Shown piece after piece: positions 1 to 9,425 of a DNA stretch of 64,000 nt. Made by a program: the position numbers and the translations under genes. The first letter of the stretch is position 1, and the number at the start of each line of letters is the position of its first letter. The DNA comes from Allolobophora icterica (lineage: Eukaryota; Annelida; Clitellata; Crassiclitellata; Lumbricidae): NCBI GenBank assembly GCA_963556255.1, contig OY744605.1:37595608-37659607 (forward strand). Direction: 5' to 3'. A model generated the notes under the pieces. It made no database searches and was not told the DNA's origin. It saw nothing but the letters and a program-made list of their open reading frames with translations.

Positions 1-1
1 A

Positions 2-2677
2 GACGGAGATAAGAAACATTATTGTTGGATAAAGAATTTTAACAGATTGATGTCATCACGTACAGAAAAGTCAACTATATCAATGCACTATTGTAGAAGA
101 TGTTTAAACGGTTATACAAGAATAGAAGCGCTCAATAAACATACCGTGTACTGTTCGCAAAACGCCGCTCAAAAAATAGAAGTCCCAGAACCGGGAACTA
201 CGTTAAGTTTTAAAAATTATAATAGGTCGATGAGAGTTCCCTTTATCGTTTATGCAGATTTCAAATCTTTCATCAAACCTATAGCCACTTGCAAGCCAGA
301 TCCTCGCGTGTCTTACACCGATAAATACCAAAAACACACGCCTAGCTCGTTTTGTTATTACGTAAAATGCTTCGACGATATATTATATCAACAAGATCCT
401 GTAACGTACACGGCCGAAAGCGAAGACGACGATATCGGTCAAATATTCGTAGAAAGTCTCGAAGAGACTATAAAACGAATATACAATCAGTTTAAATTTC
501 CGAAGAAGATGATATTTACTCCAGATGACCGAAAAAAGTTTAAGGAAACTACTTTATGTCATATCTGTGGAGGGGCGTTGGGTACAGATCGGGTTCGAGA
601 TCACTGTCATTTGAGCGGTAAATTCAGAGGGGTCGCTCATAATGGTTGTAATCTAGACTATAAAGTTCCGAGGTTCTTTCCAGTAGTATTTCATAATCTG
701 TCCGGATACGACAGCCATCTGTTCGTAAAAAAATTGCGAGGTGATCAGAATGAGAAAATTAAATGCATTCCTAATAACGAAGAGAAGTACATATCGTTTA
801 GCAGAGAAGTGATGGTCGATAAGTTTCTAAACAAAGAAGGGAAAGAAATTAATGTTAAACGCGAATTGCGATTTATCGACAGTTTTAGATTCATGGCCTC
901 GAGTCTTGACGCTTTATCTAAGAATCTGAAGAAAGAACAATGTAAAAATCTTGGCGCATTATATTCTGGGAAACAGCTCGATCTTTTACTTAAAAAAGGA
1001 ATTTACCCGTACGATTACGTTACTTCCGTCGATAGATTTAACGAAACCGAACTACCTCCCAAGTCCGCATTTTATTCGCGGCTAAACGACTCAGATATTA
1101 GCGACGAAGATTACGATCACGCCAAAACTGTATGGAATGCATTCGGATGTAAAACGTTTAGAGAATACCACGACCTGTACAATGTTTCGGATGTTCTACT
1201 TTTAGCCGATGTTTTCGAAAACTTTAGAGACGTATGCATGAAGAATTATCGGCTAGATCCCGCATGGTATTACACTTCTCCGGGACTGGCCTGGGATGCC
1301 GCTTTGAAGTTGACCGGTATAAAGTTGGAGTTGTTGAGCGATTACGATATGATTCTGATGATTAAGCAAGGAATAAGAGGAGGAATCAGCACAATTTCGA
1401 ATCGTTATGGGAAAGCCAACAATAAGTATATGACGGCGGATAAATTCGATAGCAGCGAGCCTTCGTCATATATAACTTATCTAGACGCTAATAATTTATA
1501 CGGTTGGGCGATGAGCAAGCCTTTACCGACTCGTGGATTTAAATGGATGAGCGACGACGAGCTAAATAATTGGAATGTTTTGGGATCGTGTATATTGGAA
1601 GTGGATTTGGACTATCCTCAAGATATCCATAATCTCCACAACGACTATCCTCTGGCTCCCGAGAGCATCTCGTCGGAATTTACATCTAATATACCAAAAC
1701 TAATTCCAAACTTGAACGATAAAAAGAAATACGTTGTACACCACGAAAATTTGAAGTTGTACGAAAGGCTCGGGTTGAAGATCGCGAAAATTCATAGAGG
1801 GATTCTATTCGAAGAAAGCCCTTGGTTGAAATATTATGTAGACCTAAACACTGAATTGAGAACGAGTGCCACTAATAACTTTGAGAAAGACTTTTTCAAA
1901 TTGATGAACAATAGCGTCTTTGGAAAAACTCTTGAAAGGATCGAAAATCATGTAGATATAAAATTGGTATGTCACGAGAAGGAAGCTATTAAGTTAGTTG
2001 CAAAAACTAATTATGACCGCCTGACGATTTTCGACGAGAATCTAATCGCCGTTCACATGAAAAGGACGAAGTTGTTTTATAATAAACCGATATACCTAGG
2101 CATGTGCATATTAGACTTAAGTAAAACTTTGATGTACGACTTTCATTACAATTTTATACGACAAAAATACGGCGATAAAGCTAAATTGTTATTCACCGAT
2201 ACAGATTCATTGGCATATGAAATACAAACAGAAGATTTTTACGAGGATATCGCCGAAGACGTTGCGGTTCGATTCGATACGAGTGATTACCCTGAAGATC
2301 ACCCCTCGGGTTTAAAGACCGGAATGAACAAGAAAGTTATCGGTATGTTCAAAGACGAATCTGCAGGAAAACAGATTTTCGAGTTCGTAGGTTTAAGGGC
2401 CAAGTTGTACTCGTATAGAATGGATGGCGAAGATCATAAGAAGTGTAAAGGCATTAAGCAAAATGTCGTGAAGAAAACGATAACTCACGATGATTACAAA
2501 AACTGTCTGTTTACCAAGAGAGAACGACTAAGAAAAATGAACGTTTTTAGATCGTATCATCACGATATTTATACCGAACAGGTAAATAAAGTTGCATTAT
2601 CCGCGGATGATGACAAACGAGTAATAATGGAAGACGGTATTCACACACTAGCGTACGGACATTACTCTTTACGCTGA
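2..2677 (+). CDS. Maverick/Polinton protein-primed DNA polymerase B (5' end outside window)
   Basis: Replicative family B DNA polymerase of a Maverick/Polinton (adintovirus-like) element. The frame is open from base 2, so the N terminus lies off the left edge; the first in-window ATG is at 50. In order: a small Cys/His cluster (nt ~85-160), an exonuclease I-like YADFKSF (~250), an endonuclease VII-like Cys/His module (CHICGG and DHCH, ~555-650), an exo II-like HNLSGYDSH (~690), polymerase motif A DANNLYGW (~1485), motif B MNNSVFGKT (~1905) and motif C FTDTDSL (~2195). The end LAYGHYSLR is typical of the family. Odd point: the exo I motif reads DFK where family members usually have DFE. No stop interrupts the frame. 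The protease gene follows 31 bases later on the same strand. Confidence 0.93.
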   Translation, partial: DGDKKHYCWIKNFNRLMSSRTEKSTISMHYCRRCLNGYTRIEALNKHTVYCSQNAAQKIEVPEPGTTLSFKNYNRSMRVPFIVYADFKSFIKPIATCKPDPRVSYTDKYQKHTPSSFCYYVKCFDDILYQQDPVTYTAESEDDDIGQIFVESLEETIKRIYNQFKFPKKMIFTPDDRKKFKETTLCHICGGALGTDRVRDHCHLSGKFRGVAHNGCNLDYKVPRFFPVVFHNLSGYDSHLFVKKLRGDQNEKIKCIPNNEEKYISFSREVMVDKFLNKEGKEINVKRELRFIDSFRFMASSLDALSKNLKKEQCKNLGALYSGKQLDLLLKKGIYPYDYVTSVDRFNETELPPKSAFYSRLNDSDISDEDYDHAKTVWNAFGCKTFREYHDLYNVSDVLLLADVFENFRDVCMKNYRLDPAWYYTSPGLAWDAALKLTGIKLELLSDYDMILMIKQGIRGGISTISNRYGKANNKYMTADKFDSSEPSSYITYLDANNLYGWAMSKPLPTRGFKWMSDDELNNWNVLGSCILEVDLDYPQDIHNLHNDYPLAPESISSEFTSNIPKLIPNLNDKKKYVVHHENLKLYERLGLKIAKIHRGILFEESPWLKYYVDLNTELRTSATNNFEKDFFKLMNNSVFGKTLERIENHVDIKLVCHEKEAIKLVAKTNYDRLTIFDENLIAVHMKRTKLFYNKPIYLGMCILDLSKTLMYDFHYNFIRQKYGDKAKLLFTDTDSLAYEIQTEDFYEDIAEDVAVRFDTSDYPEDHPSGLKTGMNKKVIGMFKDESAGKQIFEFVGLRAKLYSYRMDGEDHKKCKGIKQNVVKKTITHDDYKNCLFTKRERLRKMNVFRSYHHDIYTEQVNKVALSADDDKRVIMEDGIHTLAYGHYSLR

Positions 2678-2708
2678 GCACATAAAGAATCTATTCGTTG
2701 ATTATAAA

Positions 2709-3155
2709 ATGAGTTTTAGAAGTGTTACAGAAATTGACGTTTGCGGAGTCGTGTTACCTAATGTTCCTTTGTCGAATATACAACTGCTAGACGCCGCGAA
2801 GAAGAAACTAAATATCACAAACTTTAGAGGCGTGTTCCTACGAGACGAGTTGCCCGAGAGACCGAGTAGGCCAACTAACGAAAGCGGCATTCTTAATCTA
2901 GATAAATCTAGTGGGAGCGGGACTCATTGGGTGTGTTGGATCAAGAAGAAAGGCGAAATTTCGGCGAAATATTTCGACGGCTATGGTCTCCCTCCACCTA
3001 CCGAGCTACTGAAATATTTACGTCGTCCGGTTTATTACAACAGCGAACGAATACAGCCCGATAACGAAGTGTTTTGCGGTCATCTGTGCTTGTACGTGTT
3101 GAAGATGATGGACGATGGCGCGAATTTTCAAGAAGTTATAAACGGTTTGTTTTAA
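2709..3155 (+). CDS. Maverick/Polinton adenain-like cysteine protease
   Basis: A 148-residue protein with the layout of the adenovirus-type maturation protease found in Mavericks and adintoviruses. Visible catalytic candidates are the His in GTHWVCW, the Asp in YFDGYG and the Cys in FCGHLCLYVL, in the order His-Asp-Cys. In relatives this enzyme processes capsid proteins. The ATG lies inside TATAAAATG (2703-2711), 31 bases after the polymerase stop; the fibre-like gene begins 29 bases downstream. The frame is intact. Family assignment rests on motif order and neighbours. Confidence 0.85.
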   Translation: MSFRSVTEIDVCGVVLPNVPLSNIQLLDAAKKKLNITNFRGVFLRDELPERPSRPTNESGILNLDKSSGSGTHWVCWIKKKGEISAKYFDGYGLPPPTELLKYLRRPVYYNSERIQPDNEVFCGHLCLYVLKMMDDGANFQEVINGLF

Positions 3156-3184
3156 TATATATATCTATATATATATATTATAAA

Positions 3185-3892
3185 ATGCCTGTGGATAAAT
3201 TCGGACATACTGATGTTGGATATTCAGAAAGAGTAATTGCCGGAGGAGTTACGCTGTCTCAAGCAAATGCTACTTTCCTTCGTATGGATGGAACAAACGC
3301 TGCGACCGAGAATATTAATTTAGATTCTCATAAAATTGTCAACGTGTTAGATCCTACTAACCCCCAAGATGGTGCTACCAAATGTTACGTAGATAATGCT
3401 CATAAGAAATGTTATCTCGGATATATACCTAATTTAGAAACCGACGAGAGTAGTACCGGATTCGTCGCTAGTGCCAGTTCACACATAGACGGATATCGAG
3501 CGTACGGAGCGTTCAATAGTCTAAACGCGGATGGTTTGAACGGATCTTGGGTTTCTAATGATTCTTTGAACACCTGGATACAGATAAAATGTCCCGAGCC
3601 GGTTAAAATTTGGCGAATCGCGTTGAAAGCCATCGATAATGTACATAGAATACACAGTGTCTTTTGGACCATATCAGGGCGTAACGACGGCGATTCGACA
3701 TTTACGACGTTATTTACGATGACGACTCCGTTATACAGAACCGCAACTGCCCCGTCATTTTTCAATATTTCAACGAATACTGCGTATCAGTATTACAGAT
3801 TTACGAAAACACATATTCCAGGTGGGACTATTATTATCGGTCAGATTAACGTAGGACTTCATAGCATACAATTATACATATACGATACTTAA
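3185..3892 (+). CDS. fibre-like protein 1 with discoidin-like head
   Basis: A 235-residue protein. The N-terminal ~55 residues (MPVDKFGHTD start) contain a phage-tail-fibre-like stretch ending DGATKCYVDNA, a trimerisation-type motif. The C-terminal ~140 residues resemble an F5/8-type C (discoidin) beta-sandwich, with YGAFNSLNADG, WIQIKCPEPVKIWRI and a final QLYIYDT strand. By analogy with fibre proteins it may be a surface attachment protein of the Maverick; that role is inferred. The start is the ATG within TATAAAATG (3179-3187); an upstream extension of the same frame overlaps the protease gene and is unlikely. A paralogue follows at 3990. Confidence 0.7.
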   Translation: MPVDKFGHTDVGYSERVIAGGVTLSQANATFLRMDGTNAATENINLDSHKIVNVLDPTNPQDGATKCYVDNAHKKCYLGYIPNLETDESSTGFVASASSHIDGYRAYGAFNSLNADGLNGSWVSNDSLNTWIQIKCPEPVKIWRIALKAIDNVHRIHSVFWTISGRNDGDSTFTTLFTMTTPLYRTATAPSFFNISTNTAYQYYRFTKTHIPGGTIIIGQINVGLHSIQLYIYDT

Positions 3893-3989
3893 ATCGTGGT
3901 AGGTTATTCATGAGCTCACCCAACGGTTTGTTCTGATATAAATAAAATATATATACATTGTATATATATTTTGTGTATATATACTAAAA
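3893..3989 (+). promoter_or_regulatory. AT-rich intergenic hairpin between fibre-like genes
   Basis: The gap holds an AT-rich inverted repeat (about 3946-3972, AAAATATATATAC mirrored by GTATATATATTTT) followed by a TATA-rich stretch just before the next ATG. It could act as terminator or promoter for the flanking genes. Only the symmetry and composition are seen. Confidence 0.4.
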
Positions 3990-5079
3990 ATGCCTGTGGA
4001 TAAATTCGGACATACTGATGTTGGATACTCGGAAAGAATAATTGCCGGAGGAGTTACATTGTCTCAAGCAAATGCTACTTTCCTTCGTATGGATGGAACA
4101 AACGCCGCGACCGAGAATATTAATTTAGATTCTCATAAACTGGTCAACGTGTTAGAACCTACTAATTCCCAAGATGGTGCTACCAAAAATTACGTAGATT
4201 TAAACAGCGGTGTAAACAAAGTTTCTAAGACTGGTGACGTTATGACCGGCAATCTATTTTTAAGTGTGGGCTCGGATCGTCAACGTAATATGGGGTGTAA
4301 GGATCTACGCGGAAACAAACTGTTTGCTTTGATACTGGGTAATCTGTTAAACAAAATAGAAGGTTATTTAAACCAACCTATAACGTTGCAATCGATCGAA
4401 GGTTTCTTGTGCAAAGTGGGAACGGAAAATATAATTCGATTCGGTAAATCGTCCAGCGACCATAAAATCGATGTTTACCAAGATATAGTTATGAGACAAA
4501 AATCTATAACCGATTTAAAAAAACCCCGTTAATCCTCAAGATGCCTCCACTAAAAATTATGTAGATAACGCTCTTAGTAGAGCGGATAATAATGCTCTGA
4601 AAAAATGTCATATCGGATACATACCTATTTTGGAGGCTGACGAAAGTGTTACCGGATTTATGGCAAGTGCTAGTTCAACTGTTACTGACAAGTATCAAGC
4701 GTATGGAGCTTTCAATAGTCTAAATGCAGATGGTTCAAACGGAACATGGATCGCGGATAGTAGGTCAATCCTAAATGTCTGGCTGCAGATAAAATGTCCT
4801 GAGCCGGTTAAAATTTGGAGAATTGCGTTGAAAGCGATAAGACACAACAGAGGCACATACCAGATTACAAACTGGATTTTAAACGGAAGTAACGATGGAT
4901 CAACGTTTACCCAATTATTAAGATCGACGCAGGCATTATTAAACACCGAATCTGCTCCGTCATTTTTTAATGTTTTAACCAATACTGCGTACCAGTTTTA
5001 CAGACTTACAGTAACAAGCAACCCCAGTCACACTGTGGTAGGGGTAGAAGTCCTACAATTATATGTATACGATACTTAA
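3990..5079 (+). pseudogene. fibre-like protein 2, frameshifted paralogue of protein 1
   Basis: Tandem paralogue of the preceding gene. The first ~200 bases are nearly identical to 3185-3400. It then carries an extra shaft-like section with a tail-fibre motif (GDVMTGNLFL) and a second ATKNYVD-type motif, followed by a discoidin-like head (TGFMASASS, WLQIKCPEPVKIWRI, final QLYVYDT). The first frame stops at 4532 just after a run of A and C residues at about 4517-4527. The head continues in another frame to 5079. A one-base change in that homopolymer explains the break and could be a real mutation or a sequencing error. Function as in protein 1, inferred. Confidence 0.75.
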
Positions 5080-5098
5080 AATCGGGGAATTATAATAA

Positions 5099-5339
5099 GT
5101 GATCATAAGTTCACACACACACAGCAAGTCCGTCACCCCGGATTTCTCTGGCACAGATACCAGATCATTGATGCGCAAGCATCAATTTCAGGAGCATTGC
5201 TCCCTGTTGCGAGAACAGTTGTTAATTAAGTCGTTCATCCTAACCGTTCATTCATTCATTACAAACGCACCGGATAACTTTGACCCGTTAAACACACACC
5301 GTGTGTGTGTGTGTGTATATACATGCGTGGTCTTACTAA
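5099..5339. other. end region of the Maverick, no gene seen
   Basis: Short inverted repeats (GATGCGCAAGCATC and AGGAGCATTGCTCC near 5167-5205) and CA and GT tracts follow the last fibre-like gene. This is where the Maverick terminal repeat might lie. No matching left end is in the window, so the boundary cannot be fixed. Confidence 0.35.
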
Positions 5340-5475
5340 ATAAAACCTGAAGCTGCTAATCCAGCTGCTGAAGCTCCTGAAGCTCCTGCTAATCCAGCTG
5401 CTCCTGCTAATGCAGCTGCTGCTGCTGCTGAAGCTGAAGCTGATGCTGCTGCCGCTGCTCCTGCTCATGATGCAC
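5340..5475 (+). repeat. codon-periodic GCT-rich repeat
   Basis: About 130 bases of diverged units built from GAAGCTCCTGCTAATCCAGC. One frame reads only Ala, Pro, Glu and Asn, and stays open to 5714. It could be a relic of a low-complexity Maverick protein or a simple minisatellite. No start codon or homologue is apparent. Confidence 0.5.
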
Positions 5476-5817
5476 CTGTGATGGGCATTTGCACCTGTGA
5501 TGCGCATTTGCACTCTTTATTGAAACTGGCCCAAAGTCCATCAAGTTTCCCTACTGTAATCGGGTCATCGTTGTCGCCATCAAAACGAAGACATCCAATA
5601 AATTGCTACATTAGGCTCTATAGATTATGGAATACTGTGTTGGAATTAATTGCTTCATTGGACCTACTTCAAATATATCTTCACATGTTTGCCTGCTTGC
5701 TTCCTTTTGATTAGTGCAGGCTTGTAAGTTGCATCAATTTTGGTCAAGTTTATTTCAATGCAACCCATGTAATTAACTTATATATTTTGACAGATTATTG
5801 TTTCGCCTTTGTTTCAG

Positions 5818-5871
5818 ATATCAGCAGCAGCGCAGTTGTTAACATTTCCAAGGCCGAAAAATCTCCCAACG
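5818..5871 (+). CDS. possible 54-nt exon
   Basis: A pyrimidine-rich TTTGTTTCAG acceptor precedes a 54-base segment that ends at a strong GTAAGTATA donor. Two frames are open. The length is a multiple of three and one frame would join in phase to the ATG exon at 7186, which is itself preceded by CAG. It may be an upstream exon of the membrane-protein gene. Splice-site quality is the only support. Confidence 0.3.
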
Positions 5872-7185
5872 GTAAGTATACGAGAATAAAATAAGAAGCA
5901 AGCAGGCAAACAAACACAAACATAACAATTAAATAAAGAAGGAAATAACAAAAGAAGCAGATGATCGACAGATCGATGCGAAAATTGGAAGGTCTACCAG
6001 CCCTGCATCGGTAGTCTCTAGTGTCGTTTAGGCCTCTCAATTTAATTGGAATCGAACAGTCTTCCTGCACCTGTTCAGGAAGCCAAGAGCATTTTTTATG
6101 TTTAATAAAAACAGATTAAACTGTACTTGCTACGTAACCCCGAGCAGGGGCGCCGCCAGGCTTAAAAAATTGTAGGCACACCCCTCCCGTCTCCTCCCAT
6201 CCACACCCGTCCCCTGTCTGCCACTTGTAGTCATACACTGAAAATGACTCAGAGTGACTCGCAAATGTACAGTTTAACACATGCATATGATATCTTATGA
6301 CATTATTTATACATACTAAACCAAAATTACACAGTGAAATCGTCAAAAATATCGATGCGATGCCTAATCCTTGTGTGGATTTGATTTGGTGGGTGGACGC
6401 ACGTGCGTCCAGTGCGTCACGCTGCCTCTGACCTCGAGCATAATTTGCGCAGAGAGTGGAAAGTATGCGTGCGTGTAAAGCATCCTAGAAGTAGCTTGCT
6501 ACCGACGATGCTATATAAATTGGCGTAATTACAATTACAACCGATAGAGTATGGGATCAGCCAGCACTTTCAACTCCATCCAATGTACCTTCGAAACTGA
6601 GAGCCAGCCATGATGCTCTCCTGCTGATAATTGCTGCCACAGTTTGCTTTATGTTGCAGACATATGTTCCTTATGTCTGTCTTATGTTCAGTTTGGCCTG
6701 CTATAAAGACGCAAAAAGAAGTGTGATTTGCATTTGTTGAATAGGCCTACATGGAATTTATTTTATACGAATGTACAGATAGCTAACGTATAATGCCTAA
6801 TGTTAGGAGAATGCAACATATACGTCTTTTCAATATGACCCAAAGAAAGTGATCCGTGCATGAGTGGTTAAAGGATGTTTAGCTGTAGAAGAGGTCTTGC
6901 CTTGCTTTGTGTCAAAGATTTTTAGAATCTCGAGTCCATAATAATCAATTTAGTCATTCGAGAATTTATATAGCGCCTCTTCAAGATTACTACTCCGAGG
7001 CAATTCCAGCCTAACCTCGGCGGAAAAGTTTTTCAGTATTTGTAGAAAGTGCATGCAGAATTCCTAGTTTTATTATACGTCCAATGTGTCAGTATACTAT
7101 AAGCTGCGGCTTTTCACCGCTTACCTACACTCTTAAATACTTATAGATAAGACATTAGGCCTATAGGCCATAAAAGCAATGTCAG
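5872..7185. other. intergenic or 5' intronic DNA
   Basis: No convincing coding sequence. It contains a transposon-end-like GGGGCGCCGCCAGG at ~6147, a TATATAAAT word at ~6511, and scattered TAGGCCTA-type words that recur across the window. Confidence 0.5.
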
Positions 7186-7316
7186 ATGCTAGAACGAAGC
7201 TATACAGTATACAATTGTACTTCGCCTGTTTTAGCCGTTCTGGTGGCTGTCCTATGCGTAATGGTTATTCTCATCCTACTCCTAGCTACTCTGATTACGA
7301 TGCTGATCTATAAGAG
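7186..7316 (+). CDS. exon 1 of a small single-pass membrane protein
   Basis: From the ATG at 7186 the frame gives a short extracellular-type N terminus with an N-glycosylation sequon (NCT), then a ~25-residue hydrophobic helix rich in Val, Leu and Ile ending in a basic stop-transfer (IYKR). It ends at a good donor (GAG|GTAAGAATT) in phase 2. Upstream of the ATG the frame meets a stop at 7171, and a CAG directly before the ATG means an upstream exon could also splice here. With exon 2 it encodes 154 residues. I do not recognise the family. Confidence 0.65.
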
Positions 7317-8193
7317 GTAAGAATTGCACGCCGTTGTAAATGTAAACATCTATGTAAAAGATCAGTGAGGCCTATAATATGCGAGGACCTTCCTTAAAAT
7401 ACAGCTGTTAAGATCTCGATAGATTGCTGGACTAGCCTAATCGTAATCGTAAACTCCAAATTTCTAAAGAGCTAGGCTACTCAGAGCACCAGCTTATTCA
7501 CGAGCGTTGACGTAGGCTCTAACCAATGTAGGCCCTACCTGTAGCTAACAGGGCCAACAGGTCTATGAGAGCCATCATGCAAAACTTTATTGGTCATTCA
7601 AGATGTGAGCAGTGCCGAAATTCCACATTTCTCGTGTTGGTTATCCTTCGTAGCACATCTTCCGGTCTTAGCGTCTTAGGGGCCTCACGGACCTCGACTT
7701 CCCAGGTATAGGTAGACCTATACGTTATATTCCGCATTTGGAATGCAGTTCTGCCTAGAAGCTAAGGCCGACGGATACCTTGTGCATTGTGGTAACAGCT
7801 CTATAGAACAGTGGCGTCACTAGGTTTGGTGTCACCCAGTGCAGTAAGTCATGGTGTCACCTATTAGAAGGTTCAAACAAATAAATTAGCTTTATGTAAA
7901 TTGATACTGATACAGTACACGTAGACTGGGTTTACGGAAAATGCTTTTGTTGTTATCTGTTCTTTTTAATATATAAAATAATAAATTCCTGCTGAAACTC
8001 TGCACAAAACGTTTTTAGGCAAACATTTTGTCATTTTGGTGTCACCTCCTCTGAAGGCGTCACCCGATGCGGCCCGCACCTCCCGCACCCACCTAGTGAC
8101 GCCACTGCAGTATAGAAGTTTATAGAATAGATTAGATTCGACTAGACATAAAACAAGGGATGGCTTAGACTTTGTACGTTTCAATTCTCGCAG
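7317..8193 (+). other. intron of the membrane-protein gene, containing a MITE
   Basis: An 877-base GT-AG intron (GTAAGA to TTCTCGCAG). A hAT-like MITE sits at 7809-8110. A segment at ~7430-7510 recurs at ~13510-13590 (AATCGTAATCGTAA and the phrase CTATTCACGAGCG-like), a dispersed repeat. Confidence 0.6.
7809..8110. mobile_element. hAT-like MITE in the membrane-protein intron
   Basis: Terminal inverted repeats CAGTGGCGTCACTAGG and its complement at ~8089-8107, ~300 bp overall. Flanks share TATAGAA (7802-7808 and 8111-8117), a near 8-bp duplication typical of hAT. No transposase inside. Confidence 0.75.
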
Positions 8194-8527
8194 GTATCGT
8201 CGCCTACATCCGCCACCATTCACCGTGGAACATAATTCTAAAACAAAATCAAAGAAATCCGACGACAGTTTGACATACATCGACGCCGCAGCTGCCGCAG
8301 AATCCACATACACGTCGACGTTAGGAAAAAACCAAAGATACGGACGTCATGACGAAAAGCATCGACACCATCAGCATCGCCACTTGTACGATTCTCCAAT
8401 CGCCGAACCACTGGCAAAGGGCAGAGATGGCGCGTCACTGTACGAGAGGGTAGAGACCTGCCAGACGATCGCCCAGTTCGCACACATCTGGAACACTCCG
8501 CTTCCCAAAATACCTGGCCAGAAGTAG
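8194..8527 (+). CDS. exon 2 of the small membrane protein: cytosolic tail
   Basis: The acceptor TTCTCGCAG restores the phase of exon 1. The exon encodes a 110-residue hydrophilic tail: basic membrane-proximal YRRLHPPP, a Lys/Ser-rich stretch, an Ala-rich segment with Tyr residues, a His-rich run (KHRHHQHRH), then SLYERVETCQTIAQFAHIW and a Pro-rich end PLPKIPGQK before TAG. Tyr residues in acidic or polar settings could be signalling or sorting sites; that is inference. A poly(A) signal AATAAA lies at 8877-8882, about 350 bases downstream. Not recognised as a known family. Confidence 0.7.
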
Positions 8528-8876
8528 GCTCTAGTAGTTATATAGACTAAACGTAGGCCTAATCGTCAACTGCATTTCTTCAGCTCCCAAAAGGCTAAGT
8601 CGAAGAACCATCCTATTCAGAGGTTAACTGTTCGGGATGAAGTAAAATCCGGTTTTAGCTATCGGAACATTGACTGAGTGGAACTACCAGCATCCCATCG
8701 GATATCGATCAGAGTGCTGAACAGGACAGTCAATAATTATAGGACTAATTTCAATGTTGAAAAGCGAAACTGCAAGTTTTTTGTTTATGGTCGAATTAAA
8801 TTGTCAATTAAAAACGTAATAACTCTCTGTCAATAGGCTTACATGCTAATATTATTATTCTAACCTTCGGTTTATA

Positions 8877-8882
8877 ATAAAG
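8877..8882 (+). terminator. poly(A) signal for the membrane-protein gene
   Basis: AATAAA on the gene's strand, ~350 bases after the stop codon, the first canonical signal after exon 2. Confidence 0.5.
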
Positions 8883-9031
8883 GTTACTGAGAAATCAGTG
8901 ACACGTAGCCTAGGCCTACAATTATGCTGCGCTCTGTGGACAAACAAGACCTTTTCCGTTCACGGTCTGAATTCTCCTGTCACCGAATGAGAAATTCAGC
9001 ATCAGTAACGTGGAGCAGTCTACAATGGGAT

Positions 9032-9224
9032 CGGGGGCGGCGATCCCGGGAGGTCGAGGGGGACAAGACCCCCACCTTTAACAGTGGTGGGACACACTAA
9101 ATAGTTGTCCCCCCAAATTTTGAAGAAACACCAAAAAGGTAACACAATTTAAAAAAATTTCACCTCTTTTTTACCAGAAAGTGTCCCGTGCCCCCCCACC
9201 TGTCAAACAAGATCGCCGCCACTG
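9032..9224. mobile_element. short hAT-like MITE (GGCGGCGATC ends)
   Basis: Ends GGGCGGCGATC and GATCGCCGCCACTG; flanks AATGGGAT and AATAGGGT look like a decayed 8-bp duplication. A related copy lies at 26199-26341 and a fragment at 60166-60212, sharing TTTGACAGGTGGGGGG. Confidence 0.6.
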
Positions 9225-9259
9225 AATAGGGTGATTAGGCCTATAGCTGGTCTACCTGC

Positions 9260-9425
9260 TGACGATCATAACCGCGCGAATCAAAGCCATCGTCGCGCTT
9301 TAGTCTACTATAGGCCCCCTATTATTTAAAATTTGTATTAAAGACTAATGTTGAAAAAATAAATAATTATTAGTTTTATTTATTGACATCTACTATGGCT
9401 TTGATTCGCGCGGTTAAATCGTCGC
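9260..9425. repeat. short element with perfect 21-bp inverted repeat
   Basis: AACCGCGCGAATCAAAGCCA (from 9269) is repeated in inverse orientation ending at 9415, with a ~105-base AT-rich loop; pairing continues outward with one indel. It is either a small palindromic transposon or a hairpin. Confidence 0.6.
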
